Assembly (NCBI RefSeq): GCF_001665235.1
Contig: NZ_LZSC01000057.1
Coordinates: 124,001 to 188,000 of the forward strand
Direction: 5' to 3'
Length of the DNA stretch: 64,000 bases
Origin: Mycobacterium sp. 1100029.7
Lineage (GTDB): Bacteria; Actinomycetota; Actinomycetes; Mycobacteriales; Mycobacteriaceae
The translations under genes and the position numbers were made by a program. Below, piece after piece: positions 16,585 through 24,969 of this stretch; within the stretch, counting starts at the first letter, position 1; each line of letters begins with the position of its first letter. Under the pieces are notes generated by a model. That model was given only the letters and a program-made list of their open reading frames with translations, searched no databases and was not told the DNA's origin.

Positions 16585-17082
16585 ATGAACCTAGACCAAT
16601 TTATCGTCGAAGCCGGCGGACACGGACCTTGTGTGGGCGTGCATGCTAAAACGCCGCTACCGCTCGTTGTACCGAGTGGAATCGATGTCCGAATATTGGA
16701 CGGAGCATCCACCGAAACCCTCGAGGAACTTTACGATGCCGTTGCCGAAGTCTGGCAGTTTCCACCTTGGTTCGGGCATAATGCAAATGCCTTCAATGAC
16801 TTTATGCGGGACTTAGACAATATGGTCACGGCGGGTACCAACAAGCCGCCTCCCAGCGGATATCTCACGGATGTCACCGACGCACATCTACTGTTGAACC
16901 GACAACCGGAAGCGTTCTCCTGGTTTGCAAGCAAGTTGCCGCTTTACCGGGCCTACTACCGTGACGAACTCAAGCCTCCTGCGACCTTCGGATTATTGCT
17001 TTCTGCTCCCACCGACAAGCTGGGCGAGGTCCGTGAACGGTGGCTATCCGTCGGCGTCCAAGTCGCCGACGTCGAGGTTTAA
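16585..17082 (+). CDS. Barstar-family RNase inhibitor, copy 1
   Basis: 165 aa, ATG 13 bases after the toxin stop. The barstar core is at residues 48-80: ELYDAVAEVWQFPPWFGHN, then NDFMRDLDNM. It is expected to bind the toxin's active site in the cytosol and protect the producer. Aligned to barstar, the residue equivalent to inhibitory Asp35 is N68 while Asp39 is kept as D72. Codons are noticeably more AT-ended than in flanking housekeeping genes, in keeping with horizontal origin. Same length as the adjacent copy. Confidence 0.75.
   Translation: MNLDQFIVEAGGHGPCVGVHAKTPLPLVVPSGIDVRILDGASTETLEELYDAVAEVWQFPPWFGHNANAFNDFMRDLDNMVTAGTNKPPPSGYLTDVTDAHLLLNRQPEAFSWFASKLPLYRAYYRDELKPPATFGLLLSAPTDKLGEVRERWLSVGVQVADVEV
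16966..17082 (+). repeat. Barstar 3' repeat, copy 1
   Basis: 117-base segment matching 17537-17653 with 8 differences (93%), starting at GAACTCAAGCCTCC and ending at the stop codon. Identity falls sharply upstream of it. This suggests recombination or gene conversion between the two immunity genes. Confidence 0.85.
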
Positions 17083-17155
17083 AGATACCGTTGCACCCGT
17101 CGTCGAGCATCCCTTACAGCACATTCCACAGGATCCGATAGCCATCATAGACATC

Positions 17156-17653
17156 GTGAACTTAGAACAATTCATAGTCAGTGCCGGCGGACACGGACCT
17201 TGCGTCGGTGTCCTTCAGGACACAACGCTGCAACCCACACTGCCAGTTGGCTTCGAATTTCGGACGACAGACGGGGCATCCATGCAGCGCCGCGATGCTT
17301 TATACGACGCTTTTGTCGACGCATGGCATTTTCCGTCATGGTTCGGCCGCAATATGGACGCCTTCGACGACTTCATGTGCGACTTGGAAAACATGGTCAC
17401 AGCGGCTACTGGAAGGCCGCAGGCCGCTGGCTACCTCACCGCAATAACTCACTCACATTTGATCTTGATCGAACAACCGGACTCATTCGCTTGGTTCGCT
17501 AACACGATGCCCTTCTACAGGGATTACTACCGTGAAGAACTCAAGCCTCCGGCGGCCTTCGGACTATTGCTTTCTGCTCCCGCCGACAAGCTGGGCGACG
17601 TCCGTGAACGGTGGCTATCCGTCGGCGTCCAAGTCGCCGACGTCGACGTCTAG
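17156..17653 (+). CDS. Barstar-family RNase inhibitor, copy 2
   Basis: 165 aa from GTG 17156 (VNLEQF aligns with MNLDQF of copy 1). Same fold and length; the core reads HFPSWFGRNMDAFDDFMCDL. It keeps both aspartates equivalent to barstar Asp35 and Asp39 (D68, D72). The final 117 bases are 93% identical to the end of copy 1, while the 5' half is much more diverged. It lies 73 bases after copy 1. Either a second immunity gene for the same toxin or immunity to a variant not encoded here. Confidence 0.75.
   Translation: MNLEQFIVSAGGHGPCVGVLQDTTLQPTLPVGFEFRTTDGASMQRRDALYDAFVDAWHFPSWFGRNMDAFDDFMCDLENMVTAATGRPQAAGYLTAITHSHLILIEQPDSFAWFANTMPFYRDYYREELKPPAAFGLLLSAPADKLGDVRERWLSVGVQVADVDV
17537..17653 (+). 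repeat. Barstar 3' repeat, copy 2
   Basis: Partner of the repeat at 16966-17082, in direct orientation, 571 bases apart. Confidence 0.85.
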
Positions 17654-17699
17654 TCACCGGCCCAGATCTTGGCAAAGCTGGAAAGCCGACCGGCCCGTC

Positions 17700-18130
17700 T
17701 CAACCCAGTTGATACGAGTCTCGCGACAACCGGAAGAAATGGCCTGTGCTGCTGTCGGTGCACGTCACGCCGTCCGGCTCGCTGTCGCAGGTGGTGGTGC
17801 CGATGGAGTGCGTCTGCCCGAACTCGAGGGTGTCCTCGGCCGTGCCGAATTCCTGGTGATAGCAGGCGAACACCGCGGCGCTGCCCTGCACCAGGCTCAG
17901 CCGCGCACCCCAATTCATGTGACAGTCCGGCGACCGGGGCGGCGCCACCCAGGTGTGCTCAGTGACGGCGCAGACCGCGCTGCCCCTGCCGTCGGCCTCC
18001 GGGAACGTCTTGCACTCGTGTTCCCCAGCGGTGATCGGAACGCATAGGCGTCGTCGGCGTGGGCGTCGGGCAGCGATGCGACGGTCGCTACCGTCGCGGC
18101 GGCAATCGCCATGAGCGGGGCTGACTTCAT
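17700..18130 (-). pseudogene. Small secreted Cys-containing protein, frameshifted
   Basis: ATG 18130 gives a clean Sec signal peptide (MKSAPLMAIAAATVATVASL, cleavage near AHA-DD) and then YAFRSPLGNT. The frame then runs into arginine-rich nonsense. In the neighbouring frame the protein resumes as ECKTFPEADGRGSAVCAV, then TEHTW, several Cys and a C-terminal TGHFFRLSRDSYQLG, ending at 17700. One base appears missing near 18015. The rebuilt protein (about 143 aa, even Cys number) resembles small exported mycobacterial proteins of unknown function. It starts 11 bases after the end of the shortened echA17. Confidence 0.65.
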
Positions 18131-18141
18131 CGGCGCCCTCG

Positions 18142-18837
18142 TCAGACCCGGTGTTCGGTGCCTGCGTCGTAAACAGCGTTGATACCGGCCTTCGCGGCGG
18201 CCAGCGCGTCCCGCGGGCCGTCCAGGAAGCGTCGCGCCCAGTTCGCCGCACAGTCGTACACGTCGTCGGGCGCCACCATTTCGTCGATCAGGCCCAGTTC
18301 CAGGGCCTCCTCAGCGTCGACGAAGCGTCCGCTGAAGACCATCTCCTTGGCCTTGCTGGCGCCGGCCGCGCGGGTCAGGCGCGCCATGCCACCACCTCCG
18401 GGGACCCGGCCGGCGAGGATCTCGGTCGCACCGAATTTCACATTGTCGCCGCTGATCCGCCAGTCCGCGGCCAGCGCCAGCGTCAACCCCGCGCCCAACG
18501 CGTAGCCGGTGACTGCGGCCACGGTCGGCTTGGGGATGGCCGCGACGGCATCGACGGCCTGCGCACGCACCCGGTCCGCGGCAGCCGCCTCGGCCGCCGT
18601 CAGTGTCGCCAACTCGGCCGCATCGTCACCGGCGGAGAAGATCTCGTGGCCGCCGAACAGAATCACCGCGGCGACGTCGTCGCGTCGGCCCAACTCGTCG
18701 GCGGCGGCCGCGATCTCCCGGTACACCTGACGCGTCATCGCGTTGGTGGGCGGTCGCGACAGCAGCAGGACGGCCAGGCCCGCATCCTGCGAGCCGTCGC
18801 TGACGACGACGTGGACGAACTCGCTCAAAGCGGCCAC
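18142..18837 (-). CDS. echA17: Enoyl-CoA hydratase/isomerase, C-terminally short
   Basis: 231 aa from GTG 18837 (TTG 18828 would start MSEFVHVVV). Crotonase fold: oxyanion-hole strands HEIFSAGDDAAEL and GYALGAGLTLALAADWRI are intact, and the FGATEILAGRVPGGGGMARL segment covers the active-site region. Acts on enoyl-CoA in fatty-acid beta-oxidation. It ends at INAVYDAGTEHRV, about 20 residues short of what I recall for M. tuberculosis EchA17 and of usual crotonases (about 255). The C-terminal helix is missing at the junction with the accessory island. Overlaps the NUDIX gene by 13 bases. Confidence 0.85.
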   Translation of the reverse strand: MAALSEFVHVVVSDGSQDAGLAVLLLSRPPTNAMTRQVYREIAAAADELGRRDDVAAVILFGGHEIFSAGDDAAELATLTAAEAAAADRVRAQAVDAVAAIPKPTVAAVTGYALGAGLTLALAADWRISGDNVKFGATEILAGRVPGGGGMARLTRAAGASKAKEMVFSGRFVDAEEALELGLIDEMVAPDDVYDCAANWARRFLDGPRDALAAAKAGINAVYDAGTEHRV

Positions 18838-19655
18838 TCCATGGAGCCGCCGGACTTACGCGCCTGGTGGTAGCGGTCGGAGTCGAAGAACTCGAAAACC
18901 CAGTTGTCGCCGCGCTTTTCGAGCAACGGCTGCACGGGCGCGATCTGACGTTCGACGGCCAGCACGTCGGCGACACTACGACCGGCCAGCGAGTCCAGCT
19001 GCGTCCAGGTCGGCGGCAGCAAGATGTTACGCCCGGCCTCGAAGTCGGCGATGGCGTCCTGCGGCAGCGCCCAGCCGAAGTCATCGGATTCGGTGTTCTC
19101 GCCGTCGGCACGCTGCCCCTCGGGCAGGGCCGCCACGAAGAAGTAAGTGTCGTAGCGGCGGGTGCGCTCGGCCTCCGGAGTGACCCAGTTGGCCCACGGC
19201 CGCAGCAGATCCGAACGCAGTACCAGCTTTTCGGTGCGCAGGAAGTCGGCGAAGGACAGCGTCCGGTCGTCGAGGGCGCGCCGGGCATCGGCGTAGATCG
19301 AAGCGTCGCGCACGATTCCGTCCGGTGACGAAAGGGATTGGTCGGCCGGGCCCGCGAACAGCACACCCGACTCTTCGAACGTCTCCCGCGCCGCCGCGCA
19401 CACCAGCGCCGCGGCTAGCTCGGTTTCGACGCCGAACCGCTGGGCCCACCACTCCGGCGACGGACCGGCCCATGCGATATCGGCGTTGCGGTCGCGGTCA
19501 TCGACGCCGCCACCGGGGAACACGATGACGCCCGGAGCGAACTCCATCTTCGAATGACGGCGCATCAGAAAGATTTTCAAGCCCCCCGGCACGTCGCGCA
19601 CCAGCATCACGGTGGCCGCAGGCCGGGTCGGCAACGGCTCGGGGGTGTCGTTCAT
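18825..19655 (-). CDS. NUDIX hydrolase (Rv3040c-like)
   Basis: 276 aa. N-terminal AATVMLVRD strand, FPGGGVDDRD and the Nudix helix AARETFEESGVLF (the REx2EE core), with a long insertion between G-box and helix as in the NUDT7/NUDT19-like CoA group. Likely hydrolyses a CoA or nucleotide diphosphate derivative, which suits its place in front of echA17. ATG at 19655 overlaps the ABC ATPase stop by 4 bases. Confidence 0.85.
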   Translation of the reverse strand: MNDTPEPLPTRPAATVMLVRDVPGGLKIFLMRRHSKMEFAPGVIVFPGGGVDDRDRNADIAWAGPSPEWWAQRFGVETELAAALVCAAARETFEESGVLFAGPADQSLSSPDGIVRDASIYADARRALDDRTLSFADFLRTEKLVLRSDLLRPWANWVTPEAERTRRYDTYFFVAALPEGQRADGENTESDDFGWALPQDAIADFEAGRNILLPPTWTQLDSLAGRSVADVLAVERQIAPVQPLLEKRGDNWVFEFFDSDRYHQARKSGGSMEWPL

Positions 19656-20539
19656 TCCAGTCTCCTGCGGTGAGCCGCGCGGGTCCGGACACGCCGCGCG
19701 AAGTACCGCCCGTCGATGACGTCGAGGGCGATCGATTGTCCGAACGCGGCCGAGAGATTCTCCGACGTCAGCACATCCGACAGCAAGCCGGCCGCCACCA
19801 CTTGGCCCTCCGAGAGCAGCATGCAGTGGCTGAAGCCCGGCGGCACCTCTTCGACGTGATGGGTGACCAGGACCAGTGCCGGCGCGTCGGGGTCGGCGGC
19901 CAGATCGGCCAGCCTGGCCACCAATTCCTCGCGGCCGCCCAGGTCCAGGCCGGCGGCGGGTTCGTCGAGCAGTAGCAGCTCGGGGTCGGTCATCAACGCC
20001 CGGGCGATAAGCACCCGTTTGCGCTCCCCCTCGGACAGCGTGCCGTAGGTGCGGTCGGCCAGGTGCTCGGCGCCCAGACTTTCCAGCATGTCGACAGCTC
20101 GCTGGTAGTCGACGTCCTCATAACGCTCGCGCCAGCGGCCCAGCACGGCGTAGCCCGCCGAGACGACCAAGTCGCGCACGATCTCGTCGCTGGGGATGCG
20201 CTGCGCCAAAGCCGATGAGCTGAGCCCGATTCGGGCCCGCAGCTCCGAGACGTCCACCCGGCCGAGCCGCTCCGCAAGGATGAACGCGATGCCCGTCGAC
20301 GGATGCTCGGCCGCCGCGGCGATCCGCAGCAGCGAGGTCTTTCCCGCTCCGTTGGGCCCGAGGATCACCCAGCGTTCGTCGAGTTCGACCGCCCAATCCA
20401 GCGGGCCGACCAGGACGCGGTCGCCGCGGCGCAGCGAGACGTTCCGGAAGTCGATCAGCAGATCGGGATCGGCCTCGGGGCTGAGAGTTTCGGAGCCAGT
20501 GTCGGGGCCGGTTTCGGGCACTCGACCATCGTGCCGCAT
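19652..20539 (-). CDS. ABC transporter ATP-binding protein (Rv3041c-like)
   Basis: 295 aa soluble ATPase. Walker A GPNGAGKTSLL (about residue 60), Q-loop region, signature LSEGERKRVLIARAL, Walker B LLLLDEPAAGLD and H-loop LVTHHVEE. No permease gene is adjacent, so the partner is unknown or it may act alone like ABC-F/ModF-type ATPases. ATG 20539; starts an operon with NUDIX and echA17. Confidence 0.88.
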   Translation of the reverse strand: MRHDGRVPETGPDTGSETLSPEADPDLLIDFRNVSLRRGDRVLVGPLDWAVELDERWVILGPNGAGKTSLLRIAAAAEHPSTGIAFILAERLGRVDVSELRARIGLSSSALAQRIPSDEIVRDLVVSAGYAVLGRWRERYEDVDYQRAVDMLESLGAEHLADRTYGTLSEGERKRVLIARALMTDPELLLLDEPAAGLDLGGREELVARLADLAADPDAPALVLVTHHVEEVPPGFSHCMLLSEGQVVAAGLLSDVLTSENLSAAFGQSIALDVIDGRYFARRVRTRAAHRRRLE

Positions 20540-20569
20540 GCCGTGCGCGCTCCCTACTCCGGGGGAATC

Positions 20570-21799
20570 TCAGGGGATCTCGGGGCGGCGCACTTCGCCG
20601 TCGACGGCGTCGGCGGCCTCGATCTCGCCGCGGGTCACGCCCAGCAGAAACAGCACCGTGTCCAGGTAGGGACTGCTCAGCGACGCGTCGGCGACTGCGC
20701 GCAGCGCCGGCTTGGCGTTGAACGCCACCCCCAGGCCGGCCGCGCTCAGCATGTCGATGTCGTTGGCGCCATCTCCGACGGCGACGGTCTGCGCCATCGG
20801 TACCCCGGCCTGGTGGGCGAAGTCGCGCAGCGCCTTGGCCTTGCCGGGCCGGTCGATGATCTGGCCGACCACCCGGCCGGTGAGCTTGCCGTCGACGACC
20901 TCGAGCTCGTTGGCGGCGACGAAGTCCAGCATCAGCTCCTCGGCCAGCGGCTCGATGATCCGCCGGAATCCGCCGGAGACCACGCCGCAGTGATAGCCGA
21001 GGCGCCGCAGGGTCCGCAGCGTGGTGCGCGCACCGGGCATCAGCTCCAGCTGGTCGGCGACCTCGTCGATCACCGAGGCGGGCAGACCCGCCAGCGTGGC
21101 CACCCGCTGCACCAGCGACTCGGCGAAGTCCAGCTCGCCGCGCATCGCGGCCTCGGTGATCGCGGCGACCTTGCCCTCGGCGCCGGCCTTGGCCGCCAGC
21201 ATCTCGATGACCTCGCCCTGCACCAGCGTCGAGTCGACGTCGAACACGATAAGTCGTTTGGCGCGCCGCTCCAGGCTGTAGTCCTCGACCGCCACGTCGA
21301 CACCCTCGTCGGAGGACACCTTGTTCAACGCGGTCCGCAGCTCCCCTTCAGCGCCCGGCGGCACCGAAACCCGGAGCTCCAGCCCAGTCACCGGATAGTC
21401 GGAGACGCCGCGGATCAGGTCGATGTTGACGCCGAGCGACGCCACTTCCCGCGCGACCGCGCCGAACGCCCCAGCGGTGATCGGGCGGCCCAGCACAAAG
21501 ATGGTGTGGGTGGAGGGCTCCCGAATGATCGGGACGGCTTCGCTGCGCTCGATCGTGACGTCCAGGCCCACCGCGTGGATGGCGTCCTCCACGTCGTCGC
21601 CCAGCACGATGCTTTCGGCGACCTCCGGCGGGCAACACAGCAGCACGCCCAGCGTCAGCCTGCCCCGGATGACGACCTGTTCGACGTTGAGCAGGTCGAT
21701 GCCGTGGCCGGACAGCGCATCAAAAAGCGCCGACGTCACACCTGGTTGATCCACGCCGGTGACGGTGATCAGCACCGACACCTTGGGTGGCGTGTTCAC
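20570..21799 (-). CDS. serB2: Phosphoserine phosphatase with ACT domains
   Basis: 409 aa. Two N-terminal ACT domains (about residues 8-85 and 98-175) that sense serine, then a HAD phosphatase with motif I FDVDSTLVQGE (nucleophile Asp and acid/base Asp), motif II VVSGGF, Lys in GKAKALRDFA and motif III VGDGANDIDML. Last step of serine biosynthesis. Lies 13 bases downstream of ctaD on the same strand, so probably co-transcribed. Confidence 0.95.
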   Translation of the reverse strand: MNTPPKVSVLITVTGVDQPGVTSALFDALSGHGIDLLNVEQVVIRGRLTLGVLLCCPPEVAESIVLGDDVEDAIHAVGLDVTIERSEAVPIIREPSTHTIFVLGRPITAGAFGAVAREVASLGVNIDLIRGVSDYPVTGLELRVSVPPGAEGELRTALNKVSSDEGVDVAVEDYSLERRAKRLIVFDVDSTLVQGEVIEMLAAKAGAEGKVAAITEAAMRGELDFAESLVQRVATLAGLPASVIDEVADQLELMPGARTTLRTLRRLGYHCGVVSGGFRRIIEPLAEELMLDFVAANELEVVDGKLTGRVVGQIIDRPGKAKALRDFAHQAGVPMAQTVAVGDGANDIDMLSAAGLGVAFNAKPALRAVADASLSSPYLDTVLFLLGVTRGEIEAADAVDGEVRRPEIP

Positions 21800-21812
21800 C
21801 CGCGATGGGCCA

Positions 21813-23558
21813 TTAGGAGCGGACGGTGGCGTCGTCTAGCCGAGTGACGTCCTGGCCCTCTTTGCCGTGGGCTCGACCGACGTGCGATTCGGCGCGCATC
21901 CGTTCCACCATGTGCGGGTAGTGCAGCTCGAACGCGGGACGCTCCGAGCGGATGCGGGGCAGCTCGGTGAAGTTGTGCCGCGGCGGCGGGCAACTGGTTG
22001 CCCACTCCAGCGAGTTGCCGTAACCCCACGGGTCGTCGACGGTGACGATCTCGCCGTAGCGCCAGCTCTTGAAGACGTTCCAGACGAACGGGAACATCGA
22101 CGCGCCCAGGATGAAGGCTCCGACCGTGGAGACGATGTTCATGCCCTGGAAGTTGTCGGTGGGCAGGTAGTCCGCATAGCGGCGAGGCATACCGGCGTCA
22201 CCCAGCCAGTGCTGGATCAGGAACGTGGTGTGGAAGCCGATGAACGTCAGCCAGAAGTGCAGCTTGCCCAGCCGCTCGTCGAGCAGCCGGCCCGTCATCT
22301 TCGGGAACCAGAAGTAGATTCCGGCGTAGGTGGCGAACACGATCGTGCCGAACAGCACGTAGTGGAAGTGCGCGACGACGAAGTAGCTGTCGGTGACGTG
22401 GAAGTCCAGCGGCGGGCTGGCCAGCAGCACACCGGTCAGACCACCCAACAGGAAGGTGATCAAGAAGCCGACCGAGAACAGCATCGGCGTCTCGAACGTC
22501 AGCTGCCCCTTCCACATCGTGCCGATCCAGTTGAAGAACTTGATGCCGGTGGGCACCGCGATCAGGTACGTCATGAACGAGAAGAACGGCAGCAGAACGG
22601 CTCCGGTGGCGAACATGTGGTGCGCCCACACCGCGACCGAGAGCGCGGCGATCGACAGCGTCGCGTAGACCAATGTGGTGTAGCCGAAGATCGGCTTGCG
22701 GGCGAAGACCGGGAAGATCTCGCTGACGATGCCGAAGAACGGCAGCGCGATGATGTACACCTCGGGGTGGCCGAAGAACCAGAACAGGTGCTGCCACAAC
22801 AGAACTCCGCCGTTGGCCGAGTCGTAGATGTGGGCGCCGAGGTGGCGGTCGGCGGCCAGGCCGAACAGCGCGGCCGTCAGCAGCGGGAAGGCGATCAGCA
22901 CCAGGATCGACGTCACCAGGATGTTCCAGGTGAAGATCGGCATCCGGAACATCGTCATGCCCGGCGCCCGCATGCAGACACAGGTGGTGATCATGTTGAC
23001 CGCACCCAGGATGGTTCCCAGACCGGCGACGGCCAGACCCATGATCCACAGGTCACCGCCCGCCCCGGGCGAGTGGATCGCGTCGGTCAGCGGCGTGTAG
23101 GCCGTCCAGCCGAAGTCGGCGGCCCCGCCCGGCGTGATGAAGCCGGCCATCGCGATCGTGGCGCCGAACAAGAACAGCCAGAACGAGAAGGCGTTCAACC
23201 GCGGGAATGCCACGTCGGGTGCGCCAATTTGCAACGGCAGCACCAGGTTCGCGAACCCGAACACGATCGGCGTCGCATAGAACAGCAGCATGATCGTGCC
23301 GTGCATGGTGAACAGCTGGTTGAACTGTTCGTTGGACAGGAACTGCAGACCCGGCGCCGCCAGCTCGGTGCGCATCAGTAGTGCCAGCAACCCGCCGATG
23401 AAGAAGAAGACGAAGCAGGTGACGCAGTACATGATGCCGATCAGCTTGTGATCGGTGGTCGTGATCAGTTTGTAGATCAGGTTCCCTTTGGGACCGGTCC
23501 GGGCCGGGTATGGCCGAACGGCCTCAAGTTCTCCCAACGGGGGCGCTTCGGCTGTCAA
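21813..23558 (-). CDS. ctaD: Cytochrome c oxidase subunit I (aa3-type)
   Basis: 581 aa. I choose TTG 23558 (MTAEAPPLGEL) because GGAGGAG lies just upstream; the frame also allows TTG 23570. Twelve TM helices. Haem and copper ligands are visible: H in FTMHGTIML (low-spin haem a), H-P-E-V-Y in FFGHPEVYIIALP (CuB and cross-linked Tyr), the HH pair in WAHHMFATG, and HFHYV (haem a3 and a). Catalytic subunit of the terminal oxidase in the cytochrome bc1-aa3 supercomplex. Confidence 0.95.
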   Translation of the reverse strand: MTAEAPPLGELEAVRPYPARTGPKGNLIYKLITTTDHKLIGIMYCVTCFVFFFIGGLLALLMRTELAAPGLQFLSNEQFNQLFTMHGTIMLLFYATPIVFGFANLVLPLQIGAPDVAFPRLNAFSFWLFLFGATIAMAGFITPGGAADFGWTAYTPLTDAIHSPGAGGDLWIMGLAVAGLGTILGAVNMITTCVCMRAPGMTMFRMPIFTWNILVTSILVLIAFPLLTAALFGLAADRHLGAHIYDSANGGVLLWQHLFWFFGHPEVYIIALPFFGIVSEIFPVFARKPIFGYTTLVYATLSIAALSVAVWAHHMFATGAVLLPFFSFMTYLIAVPTGIKFFNWIGTMWKGQLTFETPMLFSVGFLITFLLGGLTGVLLASPPLDFHVTDSYFVVAHFHYVLFGTIVFATYAGIYFWFPKMTGRLLDERLGKLHFWLTFIGFHTTFLIQHWLGDAGMPRRYADYLPTDNFQGMNIVSTVGAFILGASMFPFVWNVFKSWRYGEIVTVDDPWGYGNSLEWATSCPPPRHNFTELPRIRSERPAFELHYPHMVERMRAESHVGRAHGKEGQDVTRLDDATVRS

Positions 23559-23723
23559 CAGCTCCTCCAAACATCCATCCCAGAAAGGGGTTCCCTCGAA
23601 TCTTAGCCTTCGATCTAGCCGCTGGCAGGCCTGGTCCTACAAACTGTCGTAAATAGCTCATCGGGGCCCCCGGACCGCGTCGGCAGACCGGTTCTCAGCT
23701 GGACGGATGTTAGCGTCGGACGC

Positions 23724-24848
23724 GTGCAATTCGTCGGTGGGCGACCCACTCCGCGGTCCGGCTGGGGACCCCTCAAGCGTCGTCTCGTCGGCGTCGCCGC
23801 GATCGGTATGGCCACGGTGCTCGCGTGCAGTGCGTGCGGGTCCGGGCAGTCGGGCTCGAAGTCCTCGTTGGTCACGCCCACCACACAGATCGCGGGCGCC
23901 GGGGTGCTGGGCAATGACCGCAAGCCCGACGAATCCTGCGCGCGCGACCCAGCACCAGCCGATTCCGGGCCGGCGACCCGGCAGGCCCACAACGTCGCGG
24001 GCATCACCCCGGACGCGGTCCAGGTGCCCGCCGAGGCACAACGCATCGTGGTGCTCTCCGGAGACCAACTCGACGTGCTGTGCGCGCTCGGCCTGCAATC
24101 GCGGGTCGTCGCCGCCGCACTGCCGACCGACTCGTCGAGTCAGCCCGCCTATCTGGGCAACGCGGTGCACGGCGTGCCCGGCGTCGGCGCCCGCGATAAC
24201 CCTGACCTGCACGGGATCGCCGCCGCACACCCGGACCTGATCCTGGGGTCGGTCGCGCTGACGCCGCACATGTATCCGAAGCTAGCGGCGATCGCCCCGA
24301 CGGTGTTCACCGGAGCTCCCGGCGCGGCCTGGGAAGACAACCTGCGCGGCGTCGGCGCGGCCACCGCACGCAGCGGTGCCGTCGACAAGTTGCTCGACGG
24401 CTTCGCCCAGCGCGCCGCCCAGATCGGAGGGCGACATGACGCCGCGCACTTCCAGGCGTCGGTGGTCCAGCTGACCGTCAACAGCCTGCGAATCTACGGC
24501 GCCAACAATTTCCCGGGCAGTGTGCTCGCCGCGGTGGGAGTGGACCGGCCAGCCGGGCAGCGCTTCGCCGACAAGCCCTACATCGAGATCGGCGCCACCG
24601 ACGCAGACCTGGCCAAGGCCGATTTCTCGGCGGCCGACGCCGACGTCGTCTACATGTCGTGCGCCGGCAAGGCCGCCACGGACCGGGCCGCCACGATTCT
24701 GGATAGCGCCCCGTGGCGCAAGCTGTCCGCCAATCGCGAGAACCGGGTTTACATCGTCAACGACGAGGTATGGCAGACGGGTGAGGGCGTGATCGCCGCC
24801 CGCGGCATCGTCGATGACCTGCGACTGGTCAACGCCCCGATCAATTAG
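23724..24848 (+). CDS. fecB: Periplasmic iron-siderophore binding lipoprotein, FecB
   Basis: 374 aa from GTG 23724. Lipoprotein signal with Cys in VLACSACG. The mature part is a type III periplasmic binding protein: AQRIVVLSGDQLDVLCALGL (first lobe), HPDLILGS, a connecting long helix, and a C-terminal lobe with RENRVYIVNDEVWQTGEG. Implicated in haem or siderophore capture and envelope function in mycobacteria. Divergent from ctaD across 165 bases. Confidence 0.88.
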   Translation: MQFVGGRPTPRSGWGPLKRRLVGVAAIGMATVLACSACGSGQSGSKSSLVTPTTQIAGAGVLGNDRKPDESCARDPAPADSGPATRQAHNVAGITPDAVQVPAEAQRIVVLSGDQLDVLCALGLQSRVVAAALPTDSSSQPAYLGNAVHGVPGVGARDNPDLHGIAAAHPDLILGSVALTPHMYPKLAAIAPTVFTGAPGAAWEDNLRGVGAATARSGAVDKLLDGFAQRAAQIGGRHDAAHFQASVVQLTVNSLRIYGANNFPGSVLAAVGVDRPAGQRFADKPYIEIGATDADLAKADFSAADADVVYMSCAGKAATDRAATILDSAPWRKLSANRENRVYIVNDEVWQTGEGVIAARGIVDDLRLVNAPIN

Positions 24849-24923
24849 CTCGCGCGGCCGGTACGCACGTGAGGCCATAGGCTCGGCTGTGGCCGTAGCC
24901 GCCGATTGGCCTGAGACCTTTAC

Positions 24924-24933
24924 CTTAGCTAAG
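24924..24933. promoter_or_regulatory. Palindrome upstream of adhC
   Basis: CTTAGCTAAG is a perfect 10-base palindrome 36 bases before the adhC ATG, inside an AT-rich patch (TTTACCTTAGCTAAGC). Possible regulator site or promoter element. It does not match the 19-base IdeR box. Confidence 0.3.
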
Positions 24934-24969
24934 CTTTCTAGGACGCACCGAAATCGAAGAGGGATTGCT

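Noticed and set aside
20303..21847. Plus-strand frame of 514 codons across serB2
   Set aside because: Antisense of serB2, which has all HAD and ACT motifs; the plus frame is His/Gln/Arg-rich without family features.
24915..24940. IdeR iron box upstream of adhC
   Set aside because: The palindrome is 10 bases and lacks the outer TTAGG/CCTAA halves and 19-base length of IdeR sites.
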